From Rhodospirillales bacterium (GTDB lineage Bacteria > Pseudomonadota > Alphaproteobacteria > Rhodospirillales > Casp-alpha2), in the NCBI GenBank assembly GCA_018664265.1, contig JABJOR010000113.1:1-10649 (forward strand): a stretch of DNA of 10,649 nucleotides, read 5' to 3'. A program made the translations under genes and the position numbers. Below the pieces are notes generated by a model. It had not been told where the DNA came from. It worked only from the letters and a program-made list of their open reading frames with translations, and searched no databases. This document shows, piece by piece, positions 1-7,302 of the stretch (positions are counted from its first letter, which is position 1; the number at the start of each line of letters is the position of its first letter).

Positions 1-169
1 CAAGTTGGTAGGCGATGATCTCTCGCAACCTATAGAAATAATAGATCGCTGTTTTTGGATTAACTCTGACAAGATCGGCGGTACACCGAGCCGTAGCTCC
101 AGCTACAAAATGCTCGATTAAACGATCTTGTTTTGCTTTAGATAATTGGCTCTTTCTCATGCTGCCCAT
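1..169 (-). CDS. IS1595-family transposase, N-terminal 56 residues only
   Basis: This is the N-terminus of the transposase that moves the insertion sequence. It reads MGSMRKSQLSKAKQ, followed by a helix-turn-helix region (about residues 14-46) with LIEHFVAGATAR and the tail YYFYRLREII. I recognise this as the conserved start of IS1016-type transposases, which usually begin MRKS. Two in-frame starts exist: ATG at 169 (AGGTG five bases upstream on the minus strand) and ATG at 160 (the usual MRKS start). I chose 169 for its better ribosome site, and either is possible. The catalytic DDE/DDN part lies outside the window, so whether the transposase is intact cannot be judged. Confidence 0.85.
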   Translation of the reverse strand, partial: MGSMRKSQLSKAKQDRLIEHFVAGATARCTADLVRVNPKTAIYYFYRLREIIAYQL

Positions 170-179
170 AATAACACCT

Positions 180-204
180 AAATGGCGTTAGCTGGGTCAG
201 CCCC
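180..204 (-). repeat. Terminal inverted repeat of the IS1595-family element
   Basis: The minus-strand sequence from 204 inwards starts GGGGCTGACCCAGCTAACGC. It lies 35 bases upstream of the transposase start, the position and type of sequence expected for an IS1595-family terminal repeat. The matching repeat is beyond the left edge, so the inner limit at about 180 is an estimate. Confidence 0.7.
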
Positions 205-212
205 TAAATTTA
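205..212. repeat. Predicted 8-bp target-site duplication (TAAATTTA)
   Basis: These eight bases directly flank the insertion-sequence end. They are pure A/T and self-complementary. Eight-base AT-rich duplications are the rule for IS1595-family insertions. The second copy is outside the window, so this is a prediction. Confidence 0.5.
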
Positions 213-257
213 TCTATAAGGTGAACTTTATCGTTGTTCAGCATTGGGAACAATTGA

Positions 258-295
258 CAAGTTTTTGATTGAAAAAAGCTCTGACCAAAAACTTG
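258..295. repeat. Inverted repeat, 10-bp perfect arms, 18-nt loop
   Basis: CAAGTTTTTG at 258-267 is exactly complementary to CAAAAACTTG at 286-295. No T-run follows on the + strand, so it does not look like a standard terminator in that direction. It could be an operator, an RNA hairpin in a leader, or a remnant of the DNA that the insertion sequence entered. Role unknown. Confidence 0.6.
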
Positions 296-586
296 GATCT
301 TGCTGAAATATCTACAGTGTTCACCCGCGCCTTCACGAAAAGCGAAACTCCTAAATTTGGTGCTACCAAGAATCTAATTTTAACCACACCCGCAAGTCCT
401 TAACGTTGTTGTAGGGGCAGCAAATCCTGCAATTTATCCAAATAAAACCCACCTTGAACTACTCTGTGAATTCCCCCATATGTTATGGACGGATCATAAT
501 AATTCTGAAATACTCAGCTTGTTTGATTATAAGCGTTGCTTGGCAAGCCAAAATAAATATCCGTCCTTTAAGGAGAAAGCGGTGCT

Positions 587-1207
587 ATGGAGAACTTTGT
601 AGACTTTATATTTAGCTCATTTTTCCTGGATTTTGTCTTTAGTTCATTAATATTGCTAGCGCTGGTGAGCGTGTATGATTTTGCGACAACGAATATAAAG
701 TTCCCCAATGACACCATTGAGGTCTTTGCATCCGGGATCGCAATAGGGTTGATTACCGTCGCCATATTGAGCAATCCGATCAACCTCCATAAAGGCATCT
801 TCGTTGATGCTCGTTGGGTTTTGCTAAGCTGTTGTGCAATTTTTCTGAATTGGCGCATCGTTATCATCGGCGGGATTATTGGCGCCTCTTATCGCTACTA
901 CCAGGGTGGCGCAGGGGGGGTTCCGGGGGTTTATACCGTCATAATCTCAATTCTAATTGGTTTCCTCTGGCGCTACATGCTTGTTAAATTCAAGGTGGCC
1001 TTCAAATGGTATCTGCAATACGTTTTTGGCATCTCTGTTGAGTTGGCAATTTTAGCATTGCTCTACTTTGTGTTGCCCGCTGGAAAAGGCCCTATTGTCG
1101 TAGGCAATATTGCCATGCCTTTGCTGACACTGTTTCCTATTGTCAGTGTGATTTTGTCCCTTCTTTTTCAACAACACAGAAAAGAAGGTCTATCCTTTTC
1201 CAACTAA
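587..1207 (+). CDS. Stand-alone 5TM-LYT (LytS/YhcK-type) membrane sensor protein
   Basis: A 206-residue, very hydrophobic inner-membrane protein with about five or six helices (roughly 15-33, 44-62, 77-102, 114-131, 145-163 and 175-195). Residues 62-129 carry the hallmark of the 5TM-LYT receptor domain: NP.NLHKGIFVDAR, then the IIGASYRYYQGGAG core, then G.LWR. In most proteins this domain is fused to a histidine kinase, GGDEF or other output domain. Here the protein ends after the membrane part with a short basic tail, so it has no output of its own. AAGGAG at 570-575 supports the ATG at 587. The hybrid kinase starts 26 bases downstream, suggesting co-transcription and partnership (inference). 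The ligand is unknown. The gene contains a run of seven G at 914-920. Confidence 0.8.
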   Translation: MENFVDFIFSSFFLDFVFSSLILLALVSVYDFATTNIKFPNDTIEVFASGIAIGLITVAILSNPINLHKGIFVDARWVLLSCCAIFLNWRIVIIGGIIGASYRYYQGGAGGVPGVYTVIISILIGFLWRYMLVKFKVAFKWYLQYVFGISVELAILALLYFVLPAGKGPIVVGNIAMPLLTLFPIVSVILSLLFQQHRKEGLSFSN

Positions 1208-1233
1208 ATCGCATCATTCAAGTAGGACTCTAA

Positions 1234-3756
1234 ATGCAAATTCGACAAACATCCAATCGTAGCCTTCTACTGTCGATGCTTATTATTGCAAGCATGATAA
1301 CGCTTACCGTAATGCACAATAATATCAGCTCAGAATTATACGAAAGCGAACAGCGCAGGTTTATCGCTTATAGTCTGTCCGACCAACTTCGCAGCCGCAC
1401 CCATAAGCTTACGCACAACGTTCGCAGCTACGTCGTTACGGGTAATCCTGTTTATCTTGAGCTTTACGAGAAGACCAGCGTCAACGGAACCGGTTTACTG
1501 CCACTACCTGTAAATGTTGACTTATCGGATATTTATGAACCTGCGGATATTGATGAGTCAAAAGCTATTATTGAATTGACTAACGGCGGGCGTGTCACAT
1601 CCGCAGAATACTCTTTCCTACGAGAGGGCGAAAGACTTGTCGGCGTTCTTATAGAGATCGAAGACAAAGCCATAGCATTTATGGTCACAGGAGAAACGTC
1701 AAAAGCTGTGCAGCTACTCCACAATGAGGAATATTCCAGATCAGAAGCCAGGATTATGGACACGCTGGATTCATTTATATCTACCGTTGATAAAAATGCA
1801 GATCATGCTTCTGAACAACTTAAGGCCAAGAAAGATAAACTTTTCAAAAATTATGGATTTTTGCTGTTTATCATTATCGCGGCAACAGTGTTTGAATTCT
1901 TATGGGGAACAAAGAAAATTGTCGCGCCCATTGAACAGCTAACACTGATTGCCAGCAGTATGATCAAGGGCAATTATCAGCAGCGCGCCAATATTGATTC
2001 GGATAACGAAATTGGCCAATTGGCTTCGACATTCAATGAAATGGCAAAATCGATTGAAGAAGACATTGCGAACAGAAAGCAAACGGGAGAAGAATTAGAA
2101 ACATTACGTCAAAAAGCCGAGGACCGATCGGTAGAGCTTCAGGTTGCGTTAGATAATGCAGAGCTGGCGACAAAAGCAAAGGGGGAATTCCTTGCCTCCA
2201 TGAGCCATGAAATCAGAACCCCCATGAATGGCGTTGTGGGAATGGCGGACCTGCTTTCGCAAACCAGGTTGGATGATGATCAGCTCATAATGTTAAATAC
2301 GATCAGGGATTCTGGAAATTCTCTGCTGACGGTTATCAACGATATTCTTGATTTTTCAAAAATTGAAGCCGGTAAACTGGATATTGAAAACGTTCCCCTG
2401 TCCCTGGTTGACGTTCTTGAAGGGGCCGCTGCCACGATTTCACCTAATGCTTCAAGAAAGAACATACAGATCGTTTCGTATATCGATCCGGAAATTCCAC
2501 AAAACTTACTTGGCGACCCTGTGCGGCTTCGGCAAATCATCTTCAATCTGACTGGGAATGCTGTGAAGTTTTCGGATGAAGGCGAAGTTATTGTCCGGGC
2601 AGATAAAGTATCGACGGATGGAGACGGCATACGGATCAAGATTTCGGTTGTTGATAATGGCATAGGAATTTCAAAAGAGGCCCAGAGTAAATTATTTGAA
2701 GCTTTTTCTCAGGCAGATACTTCCACGACACGTCGCTTTGGCGGCACCGGCCTTGGGCTGACAATTTGCAAGAGCCTGACCGACATAATGGATGGCGAGA
2801 TCACTGTTGAGAGCGCGGTTGGCTCGGGTTCAACTTTTGCCGTCGAAATTCCTTTGGCATTGGCTGATGAAAAAGAAGCAATATCGAACAAGTTAAACCT
2901 GAACGACGTTCGTTTGTTAATCGTCACGGAAAGCGAAATGCTTGGCTTTGCCATAAAACGCTATTTGGAATATTGGGGCGTCGAAGTCCATATTGCCTCC
3001 AATGATGTAGAAATAGACGATAGAATTTCGACTCTTCATGCAGAGGGTCTGACCTTCGATGTTATGGCGTGTGATTTTAACCTTAGTGAAGATCGCCAAT
3101 GTGAAATCGTGGAGAAATACAAGTCGGACAAGACAAGATTTCTGCTCATGGTGGATGGTCAACGACGCAGTGCGCGCATCCAGGGCCCCGATGTTATTTC
3201 GGTGGATGGGAATCCATTGCGTCAGTCACAACTCATAAATGCCGTGGCCGTGGCCGTTGGTCGTGCCAGCCCGCTTGTGAAATCGGACATGGAAGATCAA
3301 ACAGCAAAGACGTATGTTGCTTTGTCCGTTGAAGAAGCATTGGCTCAAGGTACATTAATCCTGTTGGCCGAAGATAACATTACCAATCAGAATGTTATTC
3401 AGCGCCAACTTAAAATGCTGGGCTATACCTGTGAAATTGCAGACGATGGCAAGCTCGCACTGAAGGCCTGGCGAGAACGCGATTATGGTATATTGCTATC
3501 GGATTGCCACATGCCCCACATGGACGGTTTCGAGCTAACCGCAGCAATTCGTGGTGATGAGGCCGGATCAGAAAAACGTGCCCCTATCATAGCCGTAACG
3601 GCCAATGCCCTTGAAGGGGAAGCCCAACGGTGTATAGCCGCGGGAATGGACGATTACCTTTCCAAGCCTTTAAAGATGAATGATCTAAAGGCCATGTTGA
3701 GGAAGTGGATGCCTGCTTTTGAGCCACGGGAGAAATTGGAAGCTCCGGAAGTCTAG
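1234..3756 (+). CDS. Hybrid sensor histidine kinase with two receiver domains, ended by an in-frame TAG before its Hpt domain
   Basis: An 840-residue inner-membrane kinase. TM1 is at about 9-28, followed by an extracytoplasmic helical sensor (about 29-205). The sensor has [12 protein letters not shown] and [16 protein letters not shown], a pattern I know from many hybrid kinases of unknown ligand. TM2 is at about 206-225, then HAMP (226-280) and a coiled coil to about 315. HisKA has [10 protein letters not shown] with phospho-acceptor His325. HATPase has N438/N442, DNGIG at 474-478 and GGTGLGL at 503-509. A first receiver (about 556-675) is degenerate. The second (about 708-825) is intact: E713/D714, acceptor Asp757, Thr789 and Lys811. 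A weak GTAGGA lies before the ATG. The gene ends at a TAG (3754-3756), but the frame stays open into an Hpt domain, so the ancestral protein was probably about 977 residues. The signal and response partner are not visible. Confidence 0.9.
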   Translation: MQIRQTSNRSLLLSMLIIASMITLTVMHNNISSELYESEQRRFIAYSLSDQLRSRTHKLTHNVRSYVVTGNPVYLELYEKTSVNGTGLLPLPVNVDLSDIYEPADIDESKAIIELTNGGRVTSAEYSFLREGERLVGVLIEIEDKAIAFMVTGETSKAVQLLHNEEYSRSEARIMDTLDSFISTVDKNADHASEQLKAKKDKLFKNYGFLLFIIIAATVFEFLWGTKKIVAPIEQLTLIASSMIKGNYQQRANIDSDNEIGQLASTFNEMAKSIEEDIANRKQTGEELETLRQKAEDRSVELQVALDNAELATKAKGEFLASMSHEIRTPMNGVVGMADLLSQTRLDDDQLIMLNTIRDSGNSLLTVINDILDFSKIEAGKLDIENVPLSLVDVLEGAAATISPNASRKNIQIVSYIDPEIPQNLLGDPVRLRQIIFNLTGNAVKFSDEGEVIVRADKVSTDGDGIRIKISVVDNGIGISKEAQSKLFEAFSQADTSTTRRFGGTGLGLTICKSLTDIMDGEITVESAVGSGSTFAVEIPLALADEKEAISNKLNLNDVRLLIVTESEMLGFAIKRYLEYWGVEVHIASNDVEIDDRISTLHAEGLTFDVMACDFNLSEDRQCEIVEKYKSDKTRFLLMVDGQRRSARIQGPDVISVDGNPLRQSQLINAVAVAVGRASPLVKSDMEDQTAKTYVALSVEEALAQGTLILLAEDNITNQNVIQRQLKMLGYTCEIADDGKLALKAWRERDYGILLSDCHMPHMDGFELTAAIRGDEAGSEKRAPIIAVTANALEGEAQRCIAAGMDDYLSKPLKMNDLKAMLRKWMPAFEPREKLEAPEV
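3754..3756 (+). other. In-frame TAG separating the kinase receiver from its Hpt domain
   Basis: The context is GAA GTC TAG GAG ACC. The reading frame is open for 839 further codons upstream and for 136 codons downstream, and the linker is acidic on both sides of the stop. A single base change (for example from CAG, GAG or AAG) would explain the TAG. It may be a true nonsense mutation, a sequencing error, a readthrough site, or a natural split with re-initiation at 3811. Confidence 0.85.
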
Positions 3757-3810
3757 GAGACCTCTGAGGAAGAGATCGCGACGCTTGATCCTGTTGTTAC
3801 AAAGGATAGT

Positions 3811-4167
3811 GTGCCAAGTGACGGCGATGGTGGGAGCAATGATGCGATTGATTCTTCTGCTCTTATGGATGTGTTTGGGGATGATGCCGATACCTTCAAG
3901 GAAATCCTTCAGGATTTTGTAGATCCTTCAATGAATATTGTTAAGGAAATCAATGATGCTTATACAGTCCGTGACGCTAAGGCCGTCGGTGCTGCGGGGC
4001 ATAAGCTGAAGTCTTCATCGCGTTCGGTTGGCGCGCATACTCTTGCCGATCTCAGCGAAACATTGGAAATGGCTGGTAAGGGAGAAGACTGGAATACCAT
4101 TGATAATGCCATACCCTTGCTTGAACCCACTTTAAGTTATGTCATGGACTATATTAAAAAACTTTAA
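3811..4167 (+). CDS. Hpt (histidine phosphotransfer) domain, detached C-terminus of the upstream hybrid kinase
   Basis: This would be a 118-residue cytoplasmic phosphotransfer protein. The helical Hpt fold has the signature AAGHKLKSSSRSVGA with phospho-acceptor His64 (codon 4000-4002), preceded by DADTFKEILQDF, which is typical of the first Hpt helices. It lies in the same frame as the kinase, 54 bases after its TAG, and the frame between them has no stop. It is therefore best read as the tail of one hybrid kinase. If made separately, the likeliest start is GTG at 3811, with AAGGA at 3802-3806 only four bases away, which is a tight and weak site. The next in-frame ATG is at 3865 and lacks a ribosome site. 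Its natural phosphate donor would be Asp757 of the second receiver, and the next acceptor, a response regulator, is not in the window. The domain call is firm; separate translation is uncertain. Confidence 0.75.
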   Translation: MPSDGDGGSNDAIDSSALMDVFGDDADTFKEILQDFVDPSMNIVKEINDAYTVRDAKAVGAAGHKLKSSSRSVGAHTLADLSETLEMAGKGEDWNTIDNAIPLLEPTLSYVMDYIKKL

Positions 4168-4193
4168 CGCTCTGGCAGCGTGATTTTGTTTTT
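4167..4193 (+). terminator. Weak candidate intrinsic terminator after the Hpt domain
   Basis: ACGCT (4167-4171) pairs with AGCGT (4177-4181) around a CTGGC loop, followed by GATTTTGTTTTT. The stem is only five base pairs and overlaps the stop codon of the Hpt frame, so it would be a modest terminator. Its position, between the signalling genes and the promoter of the next operon, fits. Confidence 0.45.
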
Positions 4194-4238
4194 CACAATA
4201 ATAAAAATCAACTTTTGGAGAGGTCGCCTGTTTGTCGA

Positions 4239-4266
4239 TTGCATGCTGCTGTAGGCGCGTTATACT
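4239..4266 (+). promoter_or_regulatory. Candidate sigma70-type promoter for the oxidoreductase operon
   Basis: TTGCAT (4239-4244), a 16-base spacer and TATACT (4261-4266) match the consensus -35 and -10 boxes at 4 of 6 and 5 of 6 positions. Transcription would start near 4273 and leave a leader of about 110 bases before the ATG at 4382. It is the best promoter-like sequence in the gap and is followed by a run of genes that are spaced closely enough to be one transcript. Confidence 0.5.
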
Positions 4267-4381
4267 TATTTGTAGATTCGGTGTTTTTTGATCACCAATG
4301 GATTGCAATTTGTAAGCTGCGGGTGAAACAGGAGCACTATCTGAAAGAAAGTTGATGTTTTAAGTCTGGATCGGGGATCGG

Positions 4382-6262
4382 ATGACTGGCGAACGAAATT
4401 CAAAAATATATCTCTCGGAGAGTGAAGACTTCTCAACCGTACAGGCCTTTGGCAAACGAGTTGAAACCACAGTTCGATTTACCACAGACCCGCGTGATAT
4501 TGGCTGGGTTAAGGAAAACATCCCCTGCCAAACAGCCTGCCCTGCCGGAACCAACATCCCGGCCTATATCCGATCCATTGTCGAAGAACGCTATGGTCGC
4601 TCATACGAATTAAACCGTATGGCAAATGTTTTGCCCGGTGTGCTGGGCCGGATTTGTTCGCGTCCGTGTGAAGCTGAATGTCGTCACGGTTGGCCCGGTA
4701 ATGGCGAGCCCGTTGCAATTTGCCACTTAAAAAGAGTGGCTTCCGATAACAAATCATCATCCCACCGGATCAATGAAAGCTTATTTACGCCTTCGGGCAA
4801 GCGTGTGGCTGTTGTCGGCGCGGGGCCTGCGGGGATTGCGGCGGCTTATGATTTGACGACGCTGGGCCACGACGTAACGATCTATGAGCGCGAAGAAAAC
4901 CCCGGCGGCATGCTGAATTATGGTATTCCTGCTTTTCGTCTGCCGCGCGATGTCATTGATGTAGAAATCCGAAACGCTGTGCGCCTTGGTGTGGAGTTGA
5001 AGACAGGCGTAGCTGTCGGAACCCGCAAAGAGGACGTAAAGCTCAAAGACCTGCGCAAGAAATTTGACGCTGTTTTGCTATCCACCGGGTGTATGGCTGC
5101 AATCCATCTTCCCTTGCGCACCAGTGGCAATGTTAAGGACCCTGCTCGAGATATCGATGGTGTTGAATATGGCCTCGATTTTCTGCTGGAGATGCACCGC
5201 GGCGTAGAAAAGAAAGTTGGCAAACGTGTCGCCGTTGTCGGCGCAGGCTTTACCGCGCTGGATTGTGCCCGTGTTGCCTACCGTCTGGGGGCGGAAGAAG
5301 TCACCATACATCTACGCACCACCGAAGAATACATCCCTGTTACCAAGGAAGAGCTGTTTGAGTGCAAGCGCGAAAACATCAACATTCTTGGCCTTCGAAC
5401 CCCTGTCGAGTTGTTGACACATGAAAACGGCTCATTGAAAGGTGTTCGTTTTACACAAAACAGGTTGGGCGGCTGGCGTGCAAATGGTCGGCGTCTAGCT
5501 ATTCCCATTGAAGGCTCCGAGTTTGATATTGAATGCGATACCCTGCTGATCGCTATCGGTCAGAAGACAGTAAATGATTATCTGGATGAGCCACTGGAAC
5601 TGGACCGCTGGAATTGTGTCAAAATCAACGATAAGGGGATGACATCGCGTAAAGGCGTTTTTGCCGCCGGTGATTACGTTGGCGGTCCTTCCACTGTTAT
5701 TCAATCTGTTGGGCATGGCCGGGAAATTGCCTTGAAGATGGATAGCTGGCTGATGGGGCGCGTACGTCGCAAGAAAGTGGTCAAGGTTGAGTCCGTTGAA
5801 AATCCTCTGCGCGAGCGGTCCTATGATTTCATTCCGCTACAGGAAATGCCGACTGCCCCTATAAAAGATCGCGATGGTGACATGATCGAGGAAGTCGAAA
5901 AAGGCCTCGAACTGGAAGCCGCAGCAGAAGAAGCCAAGCGGTGTTACCTGTGTTATCTGAAATATGAAATTGACGTTGATAACTGTATTTATTGTCGGGC
6001 CTGTATTGAAGTTGCCCCACGAAATTGTATCAAACTGGTCGAAGGTGTGAACATCAATAAGGATGGCACTTATGGTTTGTTGCGCGAGGCAAAAGAATGG
6101 AACAAGACGGGGGCCATCTGGGTTGATAACAATGAATGCATTCGGTGCGGCGCTTGTTACATGGTCTGCCCGACCCATTGCATATCAATAACCAAGAACG
6201 AAATGTTTTATCAAAATATTTCCGGGACTGATGCCTCTGCCAAGAAAGGGGACAAGCCATGA
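4382..6262 (+). CDS. GltD/NfnL-like FAD:NAD(P) oxidoreductase with C-terminal two-cluster ferredoxin domain (KorC-like)
   Basis: A 626-residue cytoplasmic iron-sulfur flavoprotein. Residues 40-110 form a GltD/dihydropyrimidine-dehydrogenase-type Fe-S domain with C49, C53 (CPAGTNIPAYI), C92, C96 and C100. An FAD-binding Rossmann fold follows (VVGAGPAG, 144-151; ENPGGMLNYGIP). A second nucleotide fold (VVGAGFTALDCAR, 285-297) should bind NAD(P)H, and the FAD site closes with GVFAAGDYVGG (425-435). The tail has CYLC (521-524) and two 4Fe-4S motifs: C535/C538/C541, where the usual fourth Cys is Ala545, and C586/C589/C592/C596. Ending in an ATGA overlap with the next gene and lying upstream of korAB, it most likely takes electrons from the 2-oxoacid oxidoreductase and reduces NAD(P)+, like KorC of the Azoarcus 2-oxoglutarate:NADP+ oxidoreductase. 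This role is inferred from context. The ATG at 4382 has GGGGA four bases before it. Glutamate synthase small subunit is less likely because no gltB is present. Confidence 0.85.
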   Translation: MTGERNSKIYLSESEDFSTVQAFGKRVETTVRFTTDPRDIGWVKENIPCQTACPAGTNIPAYIRSIVEERYGRSYELNRMANVLPGVLGRICSRPCEAECRHGWPGNGEPVAICHLKRVASDNKSSSHRINESLFTPSGKRVAVVGAGPAGIAAAYDLTTLGHDVTIYEREENPGGMLNYGIPAFRLPRDVIDVEIRNAVRLGVELKTGVAVGTRKEDVKLKDLRKKFDAVLLSTGCMAAIHLPLRTSGNVKDPARDIDGVEYGLDFLLEMHRGVEKKVGKRVAVVGAGFTALDCARVAYRLGAEEVTIHLRTTEEYIPVTKEELFECKRENINILGLRTPVELLTHENGSLKGVRFTQNRLGGWRANGRRLAIPIEGSEFDIECDTLLIAIGQKTVNDYLDEPLELDRWNCVKINDKGMTSRKGVFAAGDYVGGPSTVIQSVGHGREIALKMDSWLMGRVRRKKVVKVESVENPLRERSYDFIPLQEMPTAPIKDRDGDMIEEVEKGLELEAAAEEAKRCYLCYLKYEIDVDNCIYCRACIEVAPRNCIKLVEGVNINKDGTYGLLREAKEWNKTGAIWVDNNECIRCGACYMVCPTHCISITKNEMFYQNISGTDASAKKGDKP

Positions 6263-7302
6263 AAAAACCACTTCGATACGCCATCATTGGTTCTGGTGCG
6301 GCTGGAACGGAAGCTGCCTGTCAATTACGCCTTCGGGACCCTGAAAGCGAAATAACGGTGATCACGGCCAGCAAGTTGCAATTTATCAGTCGCTATGATT
6401 TGCCACGGGTTTTTGAAGGTGTCGATGACTGGCGTGAGTTGCTGGTTTACCCGCCGGAATTTTATGAAGACAACAGAATTACCGTGCGCCGCAATACTTG
6501 GGTGGCCGGGGTAAATCCTCGCGAAAACAAATTGAACTTCCGTCATAAGGAAGAGATGTCTTATGACAAATTATTGGTGGCAAGTGGTGGCGGAGGATAC
6601 ATGCCCGAAGCCTTGCGTGAATTTCTGCCCTATATGAATCCGTTCTCGACGTTTAGTAATGCTGCTCGCCTTCGTGACAGCCTTGGGAAAAAAGGCAAAG
6701 TCCTGATGTTGGGCAGCGACATGGTGGGGCTTGATCTGGCCCGGTATCTGACTTCGGCAGGCCATGACGTAACAGTCTATGCCAATGAGCTGTTGTTCTG
6801 GCCCCATGAGATCAAACCGGAAGACACTGCTCCCTACGTGAAGGCCCTGGAAACCATGGGCATCAAAGTTGTGTTCGGGCGCAAGCCTGTCGCAGTAGAG
6901 CCTGTCAACAGTTCCAGCAAGGCCGGGAAATACACCCGTCGACTGGTGTTTGAAAAAGGCAAGGCGGAGCTTGCCAATGTGGTCATGCCATTTTACGGCC
7001 TGATGCCTGCACTGGACTTTATGATTGGAGCCAATGTGGATATCGAGCGCGGGTTACTGGTGAACCCCGAGCTGAAAACAACCAATGACCGGATATGGGC
7101 CGCAGGCGACGTTTGTCAGATTTGGTCGCCGGAAGAAAACCGCTACAGTTTTTATTACGGCTGGAACAACGTCAAAGAAATGGGCCATCTAGCTGCGCAC
7201 AACATGACAGGCGACAACCGGGAAATAAAAACCGCACAGACCAATGAGCTTAAAATAACCAAGAAAGGTGAGCTGCATTCACCATACTGGGAGCATGATT
7301 AA
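6259..7302 (+). CDS. Small FAD-dependent pyridine-nucleotide-disulfide-type oxidoreductase
   Basis: A 347-residue soluble flavoprotein of the family that includes rubredoxin reductases and the N-terminal part of NADH-nitrite reductase. Visible features are an FAD-binding N-terminus (AIIGSGAAGTEAA, residues 8-20), LLVASGG (105-111) and an FAD-closing motif IWAAGDVCQIW (279-289). The second Rossmann motif, for NAD(P)H, reads LGSDMVGLDLA (151-161), with Asp154 where the central glycine of GxGxxG is expected. There is no redox-active CxxC and no membrane tail. It overlaps the previous gene by four bases (ATGA), with AAAGGGG before the start, and shares one base with korA (TAATG), so the three are translationally coupled. 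Its place between the GltD-like subunit and KorA suggests a fourth subunit or a partner in electron transfer. The exact reaction is unknown. Confidence 0.8.
   Translation: MKKPLRYAIIGSGAAGTEAACQLRLRDPESEITVITASKLQFISRYDLPRVFEGVDDWRELLVYPPEFYEDNRITVRRNTWVAGVNPRENKLNFRHKEEMSYDKLLVASGGGGYMPEALREFLPYMNPFSTFSNAARLRDSLGKKGKVLMLGSDMVGLDLARYLTSAGHDVTVYANELLFWPHEIKPEDTAPYVKALETMGIKVVFGRKPVAVEPVNSSSKAGKYTRRLVFEKGKAELANVVMPFYGLMPALDFMIGANVDIERGLLVNPELKTTNDRIWAAGDVCQIWSPEENRYSFYYGWNNVKEMGHLAAHNMTGDNREIKTAQTNELKITKKGELHSPYWEHD

Larger units (their letters stand above)
1..204 (-). mobile_element. IS1595-family (IS1016-like) insertion sequence, partial, one end
   Basis: The window opens inside an insertion sequence that runs off the left edge. 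Two things show this: the first 56 codons of an IS1016-type transposase on the minus strand, and a terminal inverted repeat just upstream of it. Read on the minus strand, the repeat begins GGGGCTGACCCAG and ends at base 204. IS1595-family elements start with GG and make 8-bp target duplications. The 8 bases just outside, 205-212 (TAAATTTA), are AT-rich and palindromic, as expected for such a target. The other end is outside the window, so the exact boundary and duplication are inferred. Confidence 0.8.
205..586. other. Non-coding stretch of about 380 bp between the IS end and the 5TM gene
   Basis: I see no convincing gene here. It holds the predicted target duplication (205-212), an inverted repeat with perfect 10-bp arms (258-295) and a short inverted repeat TTGGC-AA-GCCAA (540-551) about 35 bases before the next start codon. 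A promoter for the downstream genes should lie here. The best I can find is TTGAAC (454-459) with TATGTT (479-484) at a 19-base spacing, which is too weak to call. A perfect TTGACA at 254-259 has no partner -10 box at 16-18 bases. Confidence 0.6.

Noticed and set aside
269..403. A 44-codon frame starting with TTG in the non-coding stretch
   Set aside because: It has no ribosome site, a rare start codon and no recognisable motif.
3754..3756. TAG decoded as pyrrolysine
   Set aside because: No pyl genes are visible, the codon lies in a flexible linker and not a catalytic site, and Hpt linkers need no special residue. A mutation, readthrough or split is simpler.
4180..4208. AT-rich hairpin TGATTTT/AAAATCA after the Hpt domain
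   Set aside because: The stem is almost entirely A/T, with a long loop and no following T-run, so it is unlikely to act as a terminator on its own.
4290..4303. Half of an FNR-like box (TTGAT) before the oxidoreductase operon, tempting for an anaerobic enzyme
   Set aside because: The second half reads AATGG and not ATCAA, so the dyad is absent; one half-site is expected by chance.
4382..6262. Glutamate synthase small subunit (gltD)
   Set aside because: There is no large-subunit gene nearby, the protein has an extra ferredoxin tail, and the operon encodes a 2-oxoacid oxidoreductase.
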